A stretch of 64,000 nucleotides of DNA. Source: Rhodococcus sp. P1Y (GTDB lineage: Bacteria; Actinomycetota; Actinomycetes; Mycobacteriales; Mycobacteriaceae). A program made the translations under genes and the position numbers. The notes under the pieces were generated by a model that did not search any database, was not told the origin of the DNA, and worked only from the letters and a program-made list of their open reading frames with translations. Below are positions 25,879 to 34,748 of this stretch, piece by piece; the stretch's first letter is position 1, and every line of letters starts with the position of its first letter. Where the stretch lies: positions 2,976,001 to 3,040,000 of the forward strand of contig NZ_CP032762.1 of assembly GCF_003641205.1 (NCBI RefSeq), written 5' to 3'.

Positions 25879-26474
25879 CTGTGGCCTAGCTGCTCTTCGG
25901 CGGCTTCCTCTTCGCTGGGATCGAAGTCCGTCGAGCCGGCTGCGGCTCCGCGTGCGTTCTCGTCGGGAAATGCAAATTTACGCAGCGCCCAGAAGCGGAA
26001 CGCCATCTGCATGAGATTGCCGATGATGTAGTTGAGGACGAAGTCGACGATCACGAGCATCGTCAGGCTGTTGTGCCCCTCGCGGATGTCGAAGAGATTG
26101 TTTGCGATGAACAACGGGGCTGCGGCCAGGATGACGCCGATGCCGCTGATGGTGAAGAACAGCAGCGCCTCGTGATGTCGCTCGCGACCCCCTCGATTCT
26201 TGAACGCCCACTCCCGATTCAGGATGTAGCTCAAGATGGTCGCCATCACTCCGGAGATGATCTTGGCGACGACGGGCTTCTGCTCGAGCACAGTAAGGCT
26301 GAGCGAATAGAAGATGGCGAGGTCGAACACCATCGTCGTACCACCGACAATCGCGAATTTGATCAGTTCGCTGTGACGGATCGCCAGCTCCCGAATCGGG
26401 CCGGGAAGGCGATGAATCACGTTGTCGATCGAGGGCACAACGGAGAAGTCTACGAAACGTTGGTGCCATTTCAC
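25875..26474 (-). CDS. GtrA-family membrane protein
   Basis: 199 aa, GTG start. Four hydrophobic helices with the GtrA signature ELIKFAIVGGTTMVFDLAIF in the first, SYILNREWAFKNRGG after the second, and FWALRKFAFPDE after the last. GtrA-like proteins take part in flipping or handling polyprenyl-linked sugars for wall polysaccharides. Acidic tail (DPSEEEAAEEQ). In the position of Rv3277, between the PH-domain gene and purK. In mycolate bacteria it likely serves arabinogalactan or lipoarabinomannan assembly (inference). Confidence 0.88.
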   Translation of the reverse strand: MKWHQRFVDFSVVPSIDNVIHRLPGPIRELAIRHSELIKFAIVGGTTMVFDLAIFYSLSLTVLEQKPVVAKIISGVMATILSYILNREWAFKNRGGRERHHEALLFFTISGIGVILAAAPLFIANNLFDIREGHNSLTMLVIVDFVLNYIIGNLMQMAFRFWALRKFAFPDENARGAAAGSTDFDPSEEEAAEEQLGHS

Positions 26475-26563
26475 GAACCGACGCGCGAATCATCAGTCTT
26501 CTCTCAGGACCGGCCGGGTCCTGAGAGAAGTCGAGCGGCGCTCGCATGACACGATATGAAGCC

Positions 26564-27835
26564 GTGACTGGTCCACATTCCCCCGCAGGTGCAGCCAACC
26601 CACCGCGACCGAACACCCCTCGCACGTCGACGAGCGGAATGCCCGTTGTCGCCATGATCGGAGGCGGTCAACTCGCCCGCATGACGCATCAGGCTGCCAT
26701 CGCGCTCGGTCAAACGCTCCGCGTGCTCTCTGCAGGCGCAGACGAGCCTGCGGCGCAGGTCAGCGCCGACGTTGTGTTCGGTCATCACGACGATCTGAAC
26801 GCACTGCGCATGGTGGCGACAGGCTCCAATGCCGTCACCTTCGATCACGAGCACGTACCGACCGAACACCTCGAGGTCCTCGTCGCCGAGGGCGTCAACG
26901 TCCAGCCACCTCCCAGCGCGCTGATCTTCGCGCAGGACAAGCTGAAAATGCGACGCAAACTTGCCGAGCTCGGTATTCCGATCCCGTCTTTTGCCGAGGT
27001 GACGTGGGCAGGTGACGTGACCAAGTTCGGTGACGAGCACGGTTGGCCGGTTGTGGTGAAGTCCATCCGCGGGGGATACGACGGTCGCGGCGTCTGGATG
27101 CCCACCGATGCCGAGGAGGCCGAAGAGGTCGTCCAGCACCAGCTGGATCTCGGAGTGCCGTTGATGGTCGAAGAAAAAGTGGACCTTCGACGAGAGCTGT
27201 CGGCCATGGTCGGCCGTTCGCCCTTCGGGCAGGGCGCGGCATGGCCCGTCGTCGAGACCGTCCAGCGGGACGGCCAATGCGCCGTGGTGATCGCACCTGC
27301 TCCAGGTCTCGACGAGGACACAGCCATCGACGCCGAGCGGATGGCGCTCGGACTGGCAGCCGAACTCGGTGTCGTCGGATCCATGGCTGTTGAACTGTTC
27401 GAGACTACCGATGGGCGAATCCTCGTCAACGAACTCGCGATGCGTCCGCACAATTCGGGGCACTGGAGCATGGACGGGTGCCGAACGTCTCAGTTCGAGC
27501 AGCACCTGCGCGCGGTTCTCGACTATCCACTCGGTGACACGACGCCGCTCGCCCCGGTCACGGTGATGGCCAACATCCTCGGAGCGCCCGAAGCACCTGC
27601 CATGACGATGGACGAACGACTGCACCACCTTTTTGCACGTATGCCCGACGCCAAGGTTCATCTGTACGGCAAGGGCGAACGCAAGGACCGCAAGATCGGC
27701 CACGTGAACGTAGTCGGCGGCGCGGGCAACAGCGGAGACGCCGCTTACGTTGCAGCGGTCAGAGAGAAAGCCGAGCGCGCGGCGCACTGGATGTCGCACG
27801 CGGAATGGACCGACGGATGGGATCCGCACGCATGA
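26564..27835 (+). CDS. purK: N5-carboxyaminoimidazole ribonucleotide synthase
   Basis: 423 aa from GTG 26564; ATG 26546 and ATG 26639 (just before [18 protein letters not shown]) are alternatives, since the first ~25 residues are a Pro-rich leader. ATP-grasp enzyme: [13 protein letters not shown] phosphate loop, [31 protein letters not shown] (ATP loop), [40 protein letters not shown]. Makes N5-CAIR from AIR, ATP and bicarbonate in purine synthesis. Overlaps purE as ATGA. Confidence 0.95.
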   Translation: MTGPHSPAGAANPPRPNTPRTSTSGMPVVAMIGGGQLARMTHQAAIALGQTLRVLSAGADEPAAQVSADVVFGHHDDLNALRMVATGSNAVTFDHEHVPTEHLEVLVAEGVNVQPPPSALIFAQDKLKMRRKLAELGIPIPSFAEVTWAGDVTKFGDEHGWPVVVKSIRGGYDGRGVWMPTDAEEAEEVVQHQLDLGVPLMVEEKVDLRRELSAMVGRSPFGQGAAWPVVETVQRDGQCAVVIAPAPGLDEDTAIDAERMALGLAAELGVVGSMAVELFETTDGRILVNELAMRPHNSGHWSMDGCRTSQFEQHLRAVLDYPLGDTTPLAPVTVMANILGAPEAPAMTMDERLHHLFARMPDAKVHLYGKGERKDRKIGHVNVVGGAGNSGDAAYVAAVREKAERAAHWMSHAEWTDGWDPHA

Positions 27836-28350
27836 CCGAAGCAGCTGTAGGCCAGGGACCACAGGTCGGACTGATCATGGGCAGCGACTCCGATTGGCCC
27901 ACCATGGAAGCGGCCGCAGAGGCGTTGGCCGAGTTCGGTGTTCGCTTCGAGGTCGGTGTCATCTCCGCCCATCGAACTCCGCAACGCATGATCGACTACG
28001 CGAACAGTGCGGCCGATCGCGGTCTGAAGGTCGTCATCGCGGGCGCAGGGGGAGCAGCACACCTTCCCGGCATGGTGGCGTCGGCGACGCCGTTGCCGGT
28101 CATCGGCGTTCCTGTTCCGCTGAAGTACCTCGACGGGATGGACTCGTTGCTGTCGATCGTTCAGATGCCGGCCGGCGTGCCGGTGGCGACGGTGTCCATC
28201 GGCGGCGCGCGGAACGCGGGTCTGCTGGCCGTTCGGATCCTCGGTGCGTCGGACGTATCCCTGCGTGAGCGGATGGTCGCATTCCAGGCAGGTCTGGAGA
28301 CGATGGTCCTGGAGAAGGACGCTGCGCTCAGGGCGAAGTTGCTGGGGTAG
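27832..28350 (+). CDS. purE: N5-carboxyaminoimidazole ribonucleotide mutase
   Basis: 172 aa from ATG 27832, which overlaps the purK stop (ATGA). Signature [37 protein letters not shown] (catalytic His), [38 protein letters not shown]. Converts N5-CAIR to CAIR. Octameric cytosolic enzyme by family. Its stop TAG shares a base with the GTG of the next gene, so the three genes are one translational unit. Confidence 0.96.
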   Translation: MTEAAVGQGPQVGLIMGSDSDWPTMEAAAEALAEFGVRFEVGVISAHRTPQRMIDYANSAADRGLKVVIAGAGGAAHLPGMVASATPLPVIGVPVPLKYLDGMDSLLSIVQMPAGVPVATVSIGGARNAGLLAVRILGASDVSLRERMVAFQAGLETMVLEKDAALRAKLLG

Positions 28351-28715
28351 TGCACCCACGGGTTCGGAGCGCGTCCCGCGGGAGGTTTCAGGCCACGCTC
28401 GTGACCTACGCGGCGATCGCGTACGCCCGGGCGTGGCGCGCCGACCTGCACTTCGACGAGGAGTTCTCGCTCATCGTGGCCTCCGGCATGCGCGCCGGAT
28501 TCGGGCGTGGTGGCACGACGATCGGCGGCGTCTACCTCACGAGAAGGAACGTCTCACGCGCCGTACTTCGCCACGAAGCGGTCCACGCCGACCAGTGGGC
28601 GCGCTTCGGCATTCTTTTCGCCGCGCGCTATCTGGTCGAAGAAGTGCGACATCCTGGTATCAGGAACCGATACGAGATCGAGGCCGGCCTGGCCGACGGT
28701 GGATACCGGACCTAG
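28350..28715 (+). CDS. Small HExxH-motif protein, unknown function
   Basis: 121 aa, GTG overlapping the purE stop (TAGTG). No named family recognised. It holds VLRHEAVHADQWARFG, a HExxH zinc-binding motif about residue 75, and a downstream acidic segment NRYEIEAGLADGGYR that could give a third ligand, as in zincins. The upstream stretch (HFDEEFSLIVASGM, GTTIGGVYLTRRNVS) looks like a beta-sheet edge. No signal peptide or membrane segment. May be a minimal metallopeptidase-like domain. Converges with the TIGR03089 gene, overlapping 4 bp. Confidence 0.75.
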   Translation: MHPRVRSASRGRFQATLVTYAAIAYARAWRADLHFDEEFSLIVASGMRAGFGRGGTTIGGVYLTRRNVSRAVLRHEAVHADQWARFGILFAARYLVEEVRHPGIRNRYEIEAGLADGGYRT

Positions 28716-29419
28716 CCAAGAGTTTTGGTCACTTTCTCGGTGGCAGAGCGGTGTTCGGTCTTGCTCGCGTCGGGATTGTTGACCTGGACGAGAGATCCAC
28801 CGGCAACGAGAACGGACAACAGTCCGTCGATCAGTTCGTCGGCGGTGCTCCACGGCAACGAGGACAGCACCCGATCGCCGACGGCCAGTGAATGAGCTTC
28901 TGCCCGCGCGCGCGCCGCGGCCAGAACTTCGTCGACCGAGCGCCCTGCGAGTGCGCCGCCTGGTCCTGAGGGCCGGAACTGGTCTCCGTGAACACGAACC
29001 GATGTCGCGTAATCCGTCACACCGACGGGAAGATTCGGGACGGCCTTGCCGAACGCGTCGAGTGAAAGCGCCAGAACCTCTGGTACGTCTCCTGCCTCGT
29101 CGATTCGGCTACCGTGCGCCAAGGCCACTTCGGCGTCGTCGTCGGCACCGAGTACTACGTCCGCGCCCGCCCACCAGGCGCCGAGCAGCACCGCTGCGGT
29201 CTGCCAGTGAGCGGGAAGCAGGACGCTGACACGCGCGCCGGGCTCGAGGCCGAATTCGTCTCGAAGCAGGTTCGCCGTTTTGGCTGCCCAGTTGGCCAGC
29301 GTCACGGTGGACACCTCGACGCGTTCTCCGGTGCCGTCGTCGTAATAGGTCACGCGAGGACCTGCCGGATCGGTCGCGAGAATCGGATCGAGCAGTTCCT
29401 GAGTCAGAGTCGAAGCCAC
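28712..29419 (-). CDS. TIGR03089 family protein (truncated AMP-ligase-like)
   Basis: 235 aa from GTG 29419, with a -10 box exactly 7 bases upstream; a start at 29578 adds an unrelated Pro-rich leader overlapping the lcp end. Opens STLTQELLDPILATDPAGPR and continues RVTYYDDGTGERVEVSTVTL, NLLRDEFGLEPGARVSVLLP and HWQTAAVLLGAWWAGADVVL, resembling the N-terminal half of adenylate-forming enzymes, but it lacks the AMP-binding C-terminal half. Conserved at this locus in actinobacteria (Rv3268 position). Role unknown. Confidence 0.86.
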   Translation of the reverse strand: MASTLTQELLDPILATDPAGPRVTYYDDGTGERVEVSTVTLANWAAKTANLLRDEFGLEPGARVSVLLPAHWQTAAVLLGAWWAGADVVLGADDDAEVALAHGSRIDEAGDVPEVLALSLDAFGKAVPNLPVGVTDYATSVRVHGDQFRPSGPGGALAGRSVDEVLAAARARAEAHSLAVGDRVLSSLPWSTADELIDGLLSVLVAGGSLVQVNNPDASKTEHRSATEKVTKTLG

Positions 29420-29426
29420 GGCATCG

Positions 29427-29432
29427 ACCTTA
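29427..29432 (-). promoter_or_regulatory. -10 box TAAGGT of a predicted leaderless transcript (TIGR03089 gene)
   Basis: On the minus strand TAAGGT ends 7 bases before GTG 29419 with no ribosome site; supports that start over the longer frame. Confidence 0.5.
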
Positions 29433-29450
29433 CCCACAGAGTCGAATATC

Positions 29451-31067
29451 TCAGTTGACGCAGGCAGGACCGGTCGAACCGGCATCGATCGGTGGCGCGG
29501 GAGATTCGCCGCCCGCTGCAGCGAGTTCGGGTTCGGCCGTGGTGGTGGTGGCGGTTCCGTCGACTCCTGGGCCCGCATAGTCGGCAGCGAGTACGACGCG
29601 CACCGTATCGCTCGCGAGAGAGTCGTCCACCGTCACCGCGGCACCGCCGACGGCTGCCGCAACCGCCTTCGCTGCATCGCTGTCGGGATCGGATGCTTGA
29701 ACCGTCGTGCCCGACACCGACGTTCCTTCGTAGTTGCCGACCGTACCGCCGGTGTAACCGAGTGCGCCGAGCGAACTGGCGACTCCGTTTGCGAGACCGT
29801 CGATTCCGCTGTCGTTGGCGACGTCGACGGTCACGGAGGACGGGTCGATATCGGGTGCGTCGGTGGGCTGGGGAGAGCCAGTGTCCTCCGACGAACCGTC
29901 GAGAAGCCCTTCGACGTATCTCTTCACTGCAGCCGGGTCGACCTCGACGACGGACTCGCCGTAGTCGGTCACTCCGTTGATGTCCACCACAGGAATGGTT
30001 TCGAACTTCACCTTTCCGCCTGCCAGATCTTGCAGGCGGGTGGCGAACTGCAATATGTCCCAGTCGGAGTCGAGAACGACGGACCGCTGGACCGCTCCAC
30101 TGAGCTGGCTCAACTTGCTCGGGTTGCTCAACGTCTTCGCGCTGAGCACGCTGCGCACGAGCGAGGCCATGAACACTTGCTGACGCACGATGCGATCCAA
30201 ATCGCCGCGGGGAAGGTCGTGTCGCTGGCGAACGAAGCTCAGTGCATCTGCTCCCGAGAGAGTCTGTTCTCCTGCAGGGAAATTCGCTCCCGACATCGGC
30301 TCGTCGACCGGTGCGTTGAGGCACACTGCCACGCCGCCGACGGCGTCGGTGAGTAGAACGAAGCCGAGCAGACCGACCTCGGCGTAATGATCGACGGTGA
30401 TTCCGGTGAGGTTCGCCACCGATTCGATGAGGGCTTCACGGCCTGCCTCGGTGGACCGATCTTCGGCGTCGGCGTCACCGACACCCTGCTCGACCAGTTC
30501 GAGACGCTTGTTTTCCTTGGTAGCGCCGTACGCCGCGTTGATCTTCGACATCCCGATGCCAGGAACCTCGACGTAGGAGTCGCGAGGAATCGAGATCGCG
30601 GTGGCCGACGACCCGTCGTTCGGTACGCGAATGAGGACGATGGTGTCGGTGTTCGACGCGACCTCCTCACCCGCCCGTAGCGAGTCGAGTTCGGCTTGTG
30701 AGAGGGAATTGCCGTGCGCATCGGTACGGCTGTCGGTGCCGACCATGAGAATATCCACGGCGCCGTCGACGCCGCCACCGAGTCCGAGCGCCCCGGCGGT
30801 TGCGATGTTCGACCGCAAGCTGTCCACACTGCGCCACGCCACTCCTGTCACGACGAGAACGACGACGGCGAGCGCGGCGATCATGACCTGCGGTGTCCGA
30901 AGCGATACTCCACCGGAGGCTCGAGGAGCCCGGTCTGCGGCTGCCCTGGTCCGTCGCGGGCGTTCCGCCGGGTCCGGTCGGTCGACGCCCTCGCGTGCGG
31001 GGCGTCGGCGAGCCTCGCCGCGACCGGGGCGAGGCTCGCCCCGTGATCCGTCCGACTCTCGTGGCAC
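29451..31067 (-). CDS. LytR-CpsA-Psr (LCP) family wall polymer ligase, Lcp1-like
   Basis: 538 aa, GTG start. A ~55-residue Arg/Pro-rich cytosolic tail, one TM (VMIAALAVVVLVVTGVAW), then the LCP domain: DGAVDILMVGTDSRTDAHG, NTDTIVLIRVPNDGSSATAI, SIPRDSYVEVPGIGMSKINA, DALSFVRQRHDLPRGDLDRI (catalytic Arg set). A LytR_C domain closes it (VTVDVANDSGIDGLANGV). Located beside rmlD and wbbL, as Rv3267 (Lcp1) is, so it probably ligates arabinogalactan to peptidoglycan (inference from family and synteny). Longer than many LCP proteins because of the tail. Confidence 0.92.
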   Translation of the reverse strand: MPRESDGSRGEPRPGRGEARRRPAREGVDRPDPAERPRRTRAAADRAPRASGGVSLRTPQVMIAALAVVVLVVTGVAWRSVDSLRSNIATAGALGLGGGVDGAVDILMVGTDSRTDAHGNSLSQAELDSLRAGEEVASNTDTIVLIRVPNDGSSATAISIPRDSYVEVPGIGMSKINAAYGATKENKRLELVEQGVGDADAEDRSTEAGREALIESVANLTGITVDHYAEVGLLGFVLLTDAVGGVAVCLNAPVDEPMSGANFPAGEQTLSGADALSFVRQRHDLPRGDLDRIVRQQVFMASLVRSVLSAKTLSNPSKLSQLSGAVQRSVVLDSDWDILQFATRLQDLAGGKVKFETIPVVDINGVTDYGESVVEVDPAAVKRYVEGLLDGSSEDTGSPQPTDAPDIDPSSVTVDVANDSGIDGLANGVASSLGALGYTGGTVGNYEGTSVSGTTVQASDPDSDAAKAVAAAVGGAAVTVDDSLASDTVRVVLAADYAGPGVDGTATTTTAEPELAAAGGESPAPPIDAGSTGPACVN

Positions 31068-31180
31068 CTTGGATGATTCCTGTTCGTTTCGTCGTGTGTC
31101 TCGTCCTCTGCTCTTCGAAGGCTACTTGTGAAATCTCACTGCCTCGCTCAAGCGCGGTCGGCGTGCCACACTTTGCGACT

Positions 31181-32044
31181 GTGGCGAACATCCTTGTAAC
31201 AGGAGCCGGGGGGCAACTCGGCAAGCAGATACTCAGGCGCTCGGACGAGCCGGGAGTGCAGGGCCGGACGGTCGGTGTCACCAGCCGAGAGCTGGACATC
31301 ACCGACGCCTCGGCCGTCGCCGACGCTGTGGAACCGGGCGCGGTCGTTGTGAACTGCGCTGCCTACACGGCCGTCGACGCTGCGGAATCGGACGAGGATC
31401 AGGCCTGGGCCGTCAACGCCGAGGGGCCACGCATTCTCGCCGAGGCGTGTGCACGAGTGGGCGCGCGGCTTGTGCACGTGTCGACCGATTACGTCTTCGA
31501 CGGAACTGCCGAGGCTCCGTACCCGGTCGACGCCCCCACTGCTCCGCAGAGTGCGTACGGGCGGACAAAGCTGGCCGGTGAACTCGCCGTTCTCCGTGCG
31601 CTGCCTACAGCGAACGTGGTCCGTACTGCATGGGTGTACACCGGATCCGGCTCGGACTTCGTCTCGACGATGAGGCGGCTGGAACGCGAACGGGACACGG
31701 TCAGCGTCGTCGACGATCAGATCGGTTCGCCGACCTACTCGTGGGACCTGGCGGGCGGGCTCCTGGAGTTGGCAGGGTCGCACATCGAGGCGCCGGTACT
31801 GCACCTGACCAACACGGGCACAGCCAGCTGGTTCGAGCTTGCCCGTGCAGTGTTCGCAGCCGTCGGGGCCGACCCTGACCGGGTGCAGCCGTGCTCCAGC
31901 ACCGAATACGTGAGACCGGCGCAGCGGCCTGCGTACTCGGTTCTCTCGGCCGATGCCTGGATCGGCGCCGGCCTGGCCCCTCTTCGCGACTGGCGCGATG
32001 CGCTCGACGACGCGCTGCGGGTTGCACCGGCGCACGACCGATAG
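31181..32044 (+). CDS. rmlD: dTDP-4-dehydrorhamnose reductase
   Basis: 287 aa from GTG 31181; longer in-frame starts run through the divergent lcp gene. NADPH loop ILVTGAGGQLGKQIL, VVNCAAYTAVDAAESDED, HVSTDYVFDGTAEAPYPVDA, SAYGRTKLAGELAVL (catalytic Tyr and Lys). Last step of dTDP-L-rhamnose synthesis; rhamnose forms the arabinogalactan linker. No ribosome site is visible; CACACT, 8 bases before the GTG, may be a poor -10. Ends 10 bp before wbbL. Confidence 0.95.
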   Translation: MANILVTGAGGQLGKQILRRSDEPGVQGRTVGVTSRELDITDASAVADAVEPGAVVVNCAAYTAVDAAESDEDQAWAVNAEGPRILAEACARVGARLVHVSTDYVFDGTAEAPYPVDAPTAPQSAYGRTKLAGELAVLRALPTANVVRTAWVYTGSGSDFVSTMRRLERERDTVSVVDDQIGSPTYSWDLAGGLLELAGSHIEAPVLHLTNTGTASWFELARAVFAAVGADPDRVQPCSSTEYVRPAQRPAYSVLSADAWIGAGLAPLRDWRDALDDALRVAPAHDR

Positions 32045-32047
32045 TGT
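32042..32047 (+). promoter_or_regulatory. -10 box TAGTGT at wbbL
   Basis: TAGTGT overlaps the rmlD stop and ends 7 bases before GTG 32055, with no Shine-Dalgarno; predicts an internal leaderless start for the rhamnosyltransferase. Confidence 0.45.
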
Positions 32048-32054
32048 TGCCTGC

Positions 32055-32939
32055 GTGAGTTCCAAGCTGGCCGTCGTTACGGTGACCTATTCGCCCGGAG
32101 AATATCTGGATCAGTTCCTCGATTCCCTCGCGTCGGCGACGACCGAGAACCCACAGGTCATCATGGCCGACAATGGTTCGACCGACGGCACCCCCGAGGC
32201 AGCGGAGACGAAGTACCCGAGCGCACGGCTCTTCAGGACCGGCGCCAACCTCGGGTACGGGGGAGCCGTCAACCGCGCGGTCGCCGAGGTGGACGAGGGC
32301 GTCGAGTTCGTCGTGGTTGCCAATCCCGACGTGCGGTGGCATCCCGGATCCCTCGATGGCTTGCTCGCCGCGGCGGAGCGGTGGCCACGCGCAGGCGCCC
32401 TCGGGCCGCTGATCAGGGAGCCCGACGGGAGTCGGTATCCGTCGGCTCGGTCGGTACCCGATCTCACGTCAGGGGCGGGACACGCGTTGCTCGGGAAGAT
32501 CTGGCCGAACAATCCGTGGACATCGCGCTACCGACAGGACAACGAAGCTGTGACCGAACGCACGGTGGGATGGCTGTCGGGATCCTGCCTACTGCTCAGG
32601 CGGTCTGCGTTCGATTCGGTGAACGGGTTCGATTCCCGCTACTTCATGTACATGGAGGATGTCGATCTGGGCGATCGCCTCGGCACCGCAGGATGGCTCA
32701 ATGTCTACGTACCCGAGGTGGAAGTAACCCATTCCAAAGGGCATGCGGCAGGTAGACATCCGGAGCTGATGCTTCCAGCGCACCATGCGAGTGCGTATCG
32801 CTTCCAAGCCGATCGACATCCCCACGTATGGCAAGCTCCCTTACGATGGGCGCTGCGCATGGGCTTGGCAGCGCGGTCGAAGGTGGTTGTGGCTTCGGCG
32901 CTTCGGCAGCGACACATCGATGATCCTCGACACAAGTGA
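32055..32939 (+). CDS. wbbL: GlcNAc-diphospho-decaprenol L-rhamnosyltransferase
   Basis: 294 aa from GTG 32055, giving SSKLAVVTVTYSPGEYLDQF. GT2 fold: VIMADNGSTDGTPEAAETKY, RTGANLGYGGAVNRAV, FVVVANPDVRWHPGSLDGLL (metal-binding Asp-x-Asp equivalent), VGWLSGSCLLLRRSAFDSV and GFDSRYFMYMEDVDLGDRLG. Adds L-rhamnose to GlcNAc-PP-decaprenol in the linker between arabinogalactan and peptidoglycan. Directly downstream of rmlD, which makes its donor. Order equals Rv3266c-Rv3265c-Rv3264c. Confidence 0.94.
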   Translation: MSSKLAVVTVTYSPGEYLDQFLDSLASATTENPQVIMADNGSTDGTPEAAETKYPSARLFRTGANLGYGGAVNRAVAEVDEGVEFVVVANPDVRWHPGSLDGLLAAAERWPRAGALGPLIREPDGSRYPSARSVPDLTSGAGHALLGKIWPNNPWTSRYRQDNEAVTERTVGWLSGSCLLLRRSAFDSVNGFDSRYFMYMEDVDLGDRLGTAGWLNVYVPEVEVTHSKGHAAGRHPELMLPAHHASAYRFQADRHPHVWQAPLRWALRMGLAARSKVVVASALRQRHIDDPRHK

Positions 32940-32956
32940 CAACAGGGAGGCCGACC

Positions 32957-34042
32957 GTGTCAGCTGACACCAACAAGACAACTGATGCCGTGATTCTCGT
33001 GGGCGGCAAAGGAACCCGGCTCAGGCCGCTCACCTTGTCGGCGCCGAAGCCCATGCTTCCCACCGCAGGACTTCCGTTTCTCCACCATCTGCTGGCCCGC
33101 ATCAAAGCAGCGGGAATCGACCATGTCGTGCTCGGCACCTCGTTCAAAGCCGAAGTGTTCGAAGAGCATTTCGGCGACGGATCAGCGCTCGGCATCGAAC
33201 TCGAGTACGTAACCGAGACCGAGCCGATGGGTACCGGCGGCGGAATCCGCAACGTACTGCCGAAGCTTCGTGCCGACAACGTCGTCGTGTTCAACGGTGA
33301 CGTTCTGGGTGGAACCGACCTGACGGCCGTGCTCGATACGCACCAGCGAACCGAGGCCGACGTCACGCTGCACCTCGTGCGCGTCGGAGACCCGAGGGCG
33401 TTCGGATGCGTACCGACCGACGAAGACGGGCGCGTCACTGCTTTCCTGGAGAAGACGCAGGATCCACCGACCGATCAGATCAACGCCGGCTGCTACGTGT
33501 TCAAGCGAGAGATCATCGAGACGATCGCGTCGGATCGGCCGGTGTCGGTCGAGCGAGAGGTGTTCCCCTCGCTGCTTGCTGAGAACAAGCGCGTCTACGG
33601 CCATGTCGACAGCGCATACTGGCGCGACATGGGAACGCCGGAGGACTTCGTCAAAGGCTCTGCCGACCTCGTGCGCGGCATCGCGCCATCACCGGCACTG
33701 ACCGGAACGCGTGGCGAGTCGCTCGTCCACCCGAGTGCCGGTGTGGCTCCAGGGGCGCTGCTGATCGGTGGGACGGTCGTCGGACGGGGAGCCGAAATCG
33801 GTGCGGGCGCACGGCTCGACGGTGCCGTGGTGTTCGACGGTGCCGTGATCGAGGCCGGAGCGGTGGTCGAACGGTCGATCATCGGATTCGGCGCACGCAT
33901 CGGGCCTCGCGCTCTGGTACGAGACGGAGTGATTGGCGACGGCGCTGACATCGGCGCACGCTGCGAACTCCTGCGCGGAGCTCGGGTCTGGCCGGGAGTC
34001 AAACTTCCCGACGGCGGAATTCGCTTCTCCACCGACGTCTGA
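32957..34042 (+). CDS. manC: Mannose-1-phosphate guanylyltransferase (GDP-mannose pyrophosphorylase)
   Basis: 361 aa from GTG 32957, six bases after GGGAGG. Nucleotidyltransferase domain: AVILVGGKGTRLRPLTLSAP, KPMLPTAGLPFLHHLLARI, EPMGTGGGIRNVLPKL, VVFNGDVLGGTDLTAV (metal Asp), INAGCYVFKREIIE, WRDMGTPEDFVKGSADLV. A left-handed beta-helix C-terminus follows (hexapeptide repeats such as GTVVGRGAEIGAGARLDGA). Makes GDP-mannose for phosphatidylinositol mannosides, lipomannan and glycoproteins. The Rv3264c ortholog is often called manB. A 31-bp tandem repeat array starts 11 bp after the stop. Confidence 0.93.
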   Translation: MSADTNKTTDAVILVGGKGTRLRPLTLSAPKPMLPTAGLPFLHHLLARIKAAGIDHVVLGTSFKAEVFEEHFGDGSALGIELEYVTETEPMGTGGGIRNVLPKLRADNVVVFNGDVLGGTDLTAVLDTHQRTEADVTLHLVRVGDPRAFGCVPTDEDGRVTAFLEKTQDPPTDQINAGCYVFKREIIETIASDRPVSVEREVFPSLLAENKRVYGHVDSAYWRDMGTPEDFVKGSADLVRGIAPSPALTGTRGESLVHPSAGVAPGALLIGGTVVGRGAEIGAGARLDGAVVFDGAVIEAGAVVERSIIGFGARIGPRALVRDGVIGDGADIGARCELLRGARVWPGVKLPDGGIRFSTDV

Positions 34043-34053
34043 TCAGCTACCGC

Positions 34054-34200
34054 TCATTCCGCAGGCTCCACTCCGGTCAGAGGGTCATTCCGCAGGCTCC
34101 ACTCCGGTCAGAGGGTCATTCCGCAGGCTCCACTCCGGTCAGAGGGTCATTCCGCAGGCTCCACTCCAGCCGAATGGTCATTCCGCAGGCTCCACTCCAG
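34054..34200. repeat. 31-bp tandem repeat, 4 full copies plus a partial fifth
   Basis: Units begin at 34054, 34085, 34116, 34147 and 34178 with exact 31-base spacing. Copies 1-3 are identical; copy 4 diverges in its last third; copy 5 is cut at 34200. Each starts TCATTCCGCAGGCTCCACTC. The array fills the gap between the convergent guanylyltransferase and NUDIX genes, and copy 5 supplies the NUDIX stop codon and its last residues (GVEPAE). It has no obvious hairpin or U-tract. Confidence 0.95.
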
Positions 34201-34747
34201 CTCTAGTGCGCGCCAACTGGACCAAATGGTCGATCGTTTCCACTTCGGCAGAATCGGGCAGCGAATCGACCGGCCACCACCGTAGGTCGGTCGATTCTTC
34301 GCTGCGCACGGCGCGTGACCCGGGCGCAGCACGGACGAGGAATCTCAGGTCGAGATGACGGGTCGGCTTACCGAGCGAACACGTAATGGGATGCGTGTGC
34401 GCGGAAAGAAGCGTGGGATGGATCGTGAGCTCGTCGATTCCCGACTCCTCTCGCGCTTCCCGCAATGCCGCATCGACTACCGTCTCGTCCGTCTCCTCGC
34501 AGTGTCCACCGAGTTGGATCCAGCGGCCCACCCTCGGGTGAAGCGTCAGCAGGACTTCGCGACCCGACGCAGTCAGCACCAGCGACGATGCAGTGATGTG
34601 TCCCGGTTCATTGGCGCGAAGGCAACCGTCGGGACTTGCAGCGAGAAACGCGAGCATCGTCTGACGTAACGATTCCTCGTGGTCCTCGCGCACCGACCAC
34701 CCCTCCAGGGCGGCGACGGCGGAGTTGTGCAGCGACTGCGAACTCAC
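34178..34747 (-). CDS. NUDIX hydrolase
   Basis: 189 aa, GTG start at 34747, immediately after the fbiB stop. Nudix box is clear: GGHCEETDETVVDAALREAR followed by EESGIDEL (G-x5-E-x7-R-E-x-x-E-E pattern). C-terminal segment PTRHLDLRFLVRAAPGSRAV, then STDLRWWPVDSL. Hydrolyses an unidentified nucleoside-diphosphate-linked substrate. The final residues GVEPAE are encoded by a copy of the 31-bp tandem repeat, so the original C-terminus has been replaced or extended by repeat DNA. Co-directional with fbiA-fbiB. Confidence 0.9.
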   Translation of the reverse strand: MSSQSLHNSAVAALEGWSVREDHEESLRQTMLAFLAASPDGCLRANEPGHITASSLVLTASGREVLLTLHPRVGRWIQLGGHCEETDETVVDAALREAREESGIDELTIHPTLLSAHTHPITCSLGKPTRHLDLRFLVRAAPGSRAVRSEESTDLRWWPVDSLPDSAEVETIDHLVQLARTRAGVEPAE

Positions 34748-34748
34748 C

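Noticed and set aside
26546..26563. ATG 26546 as purK start
   Set aside because: No ribosome site, and it adds six residues to a leader already unlike the family; GTG 26564 or ATG 26639 are at least as good.
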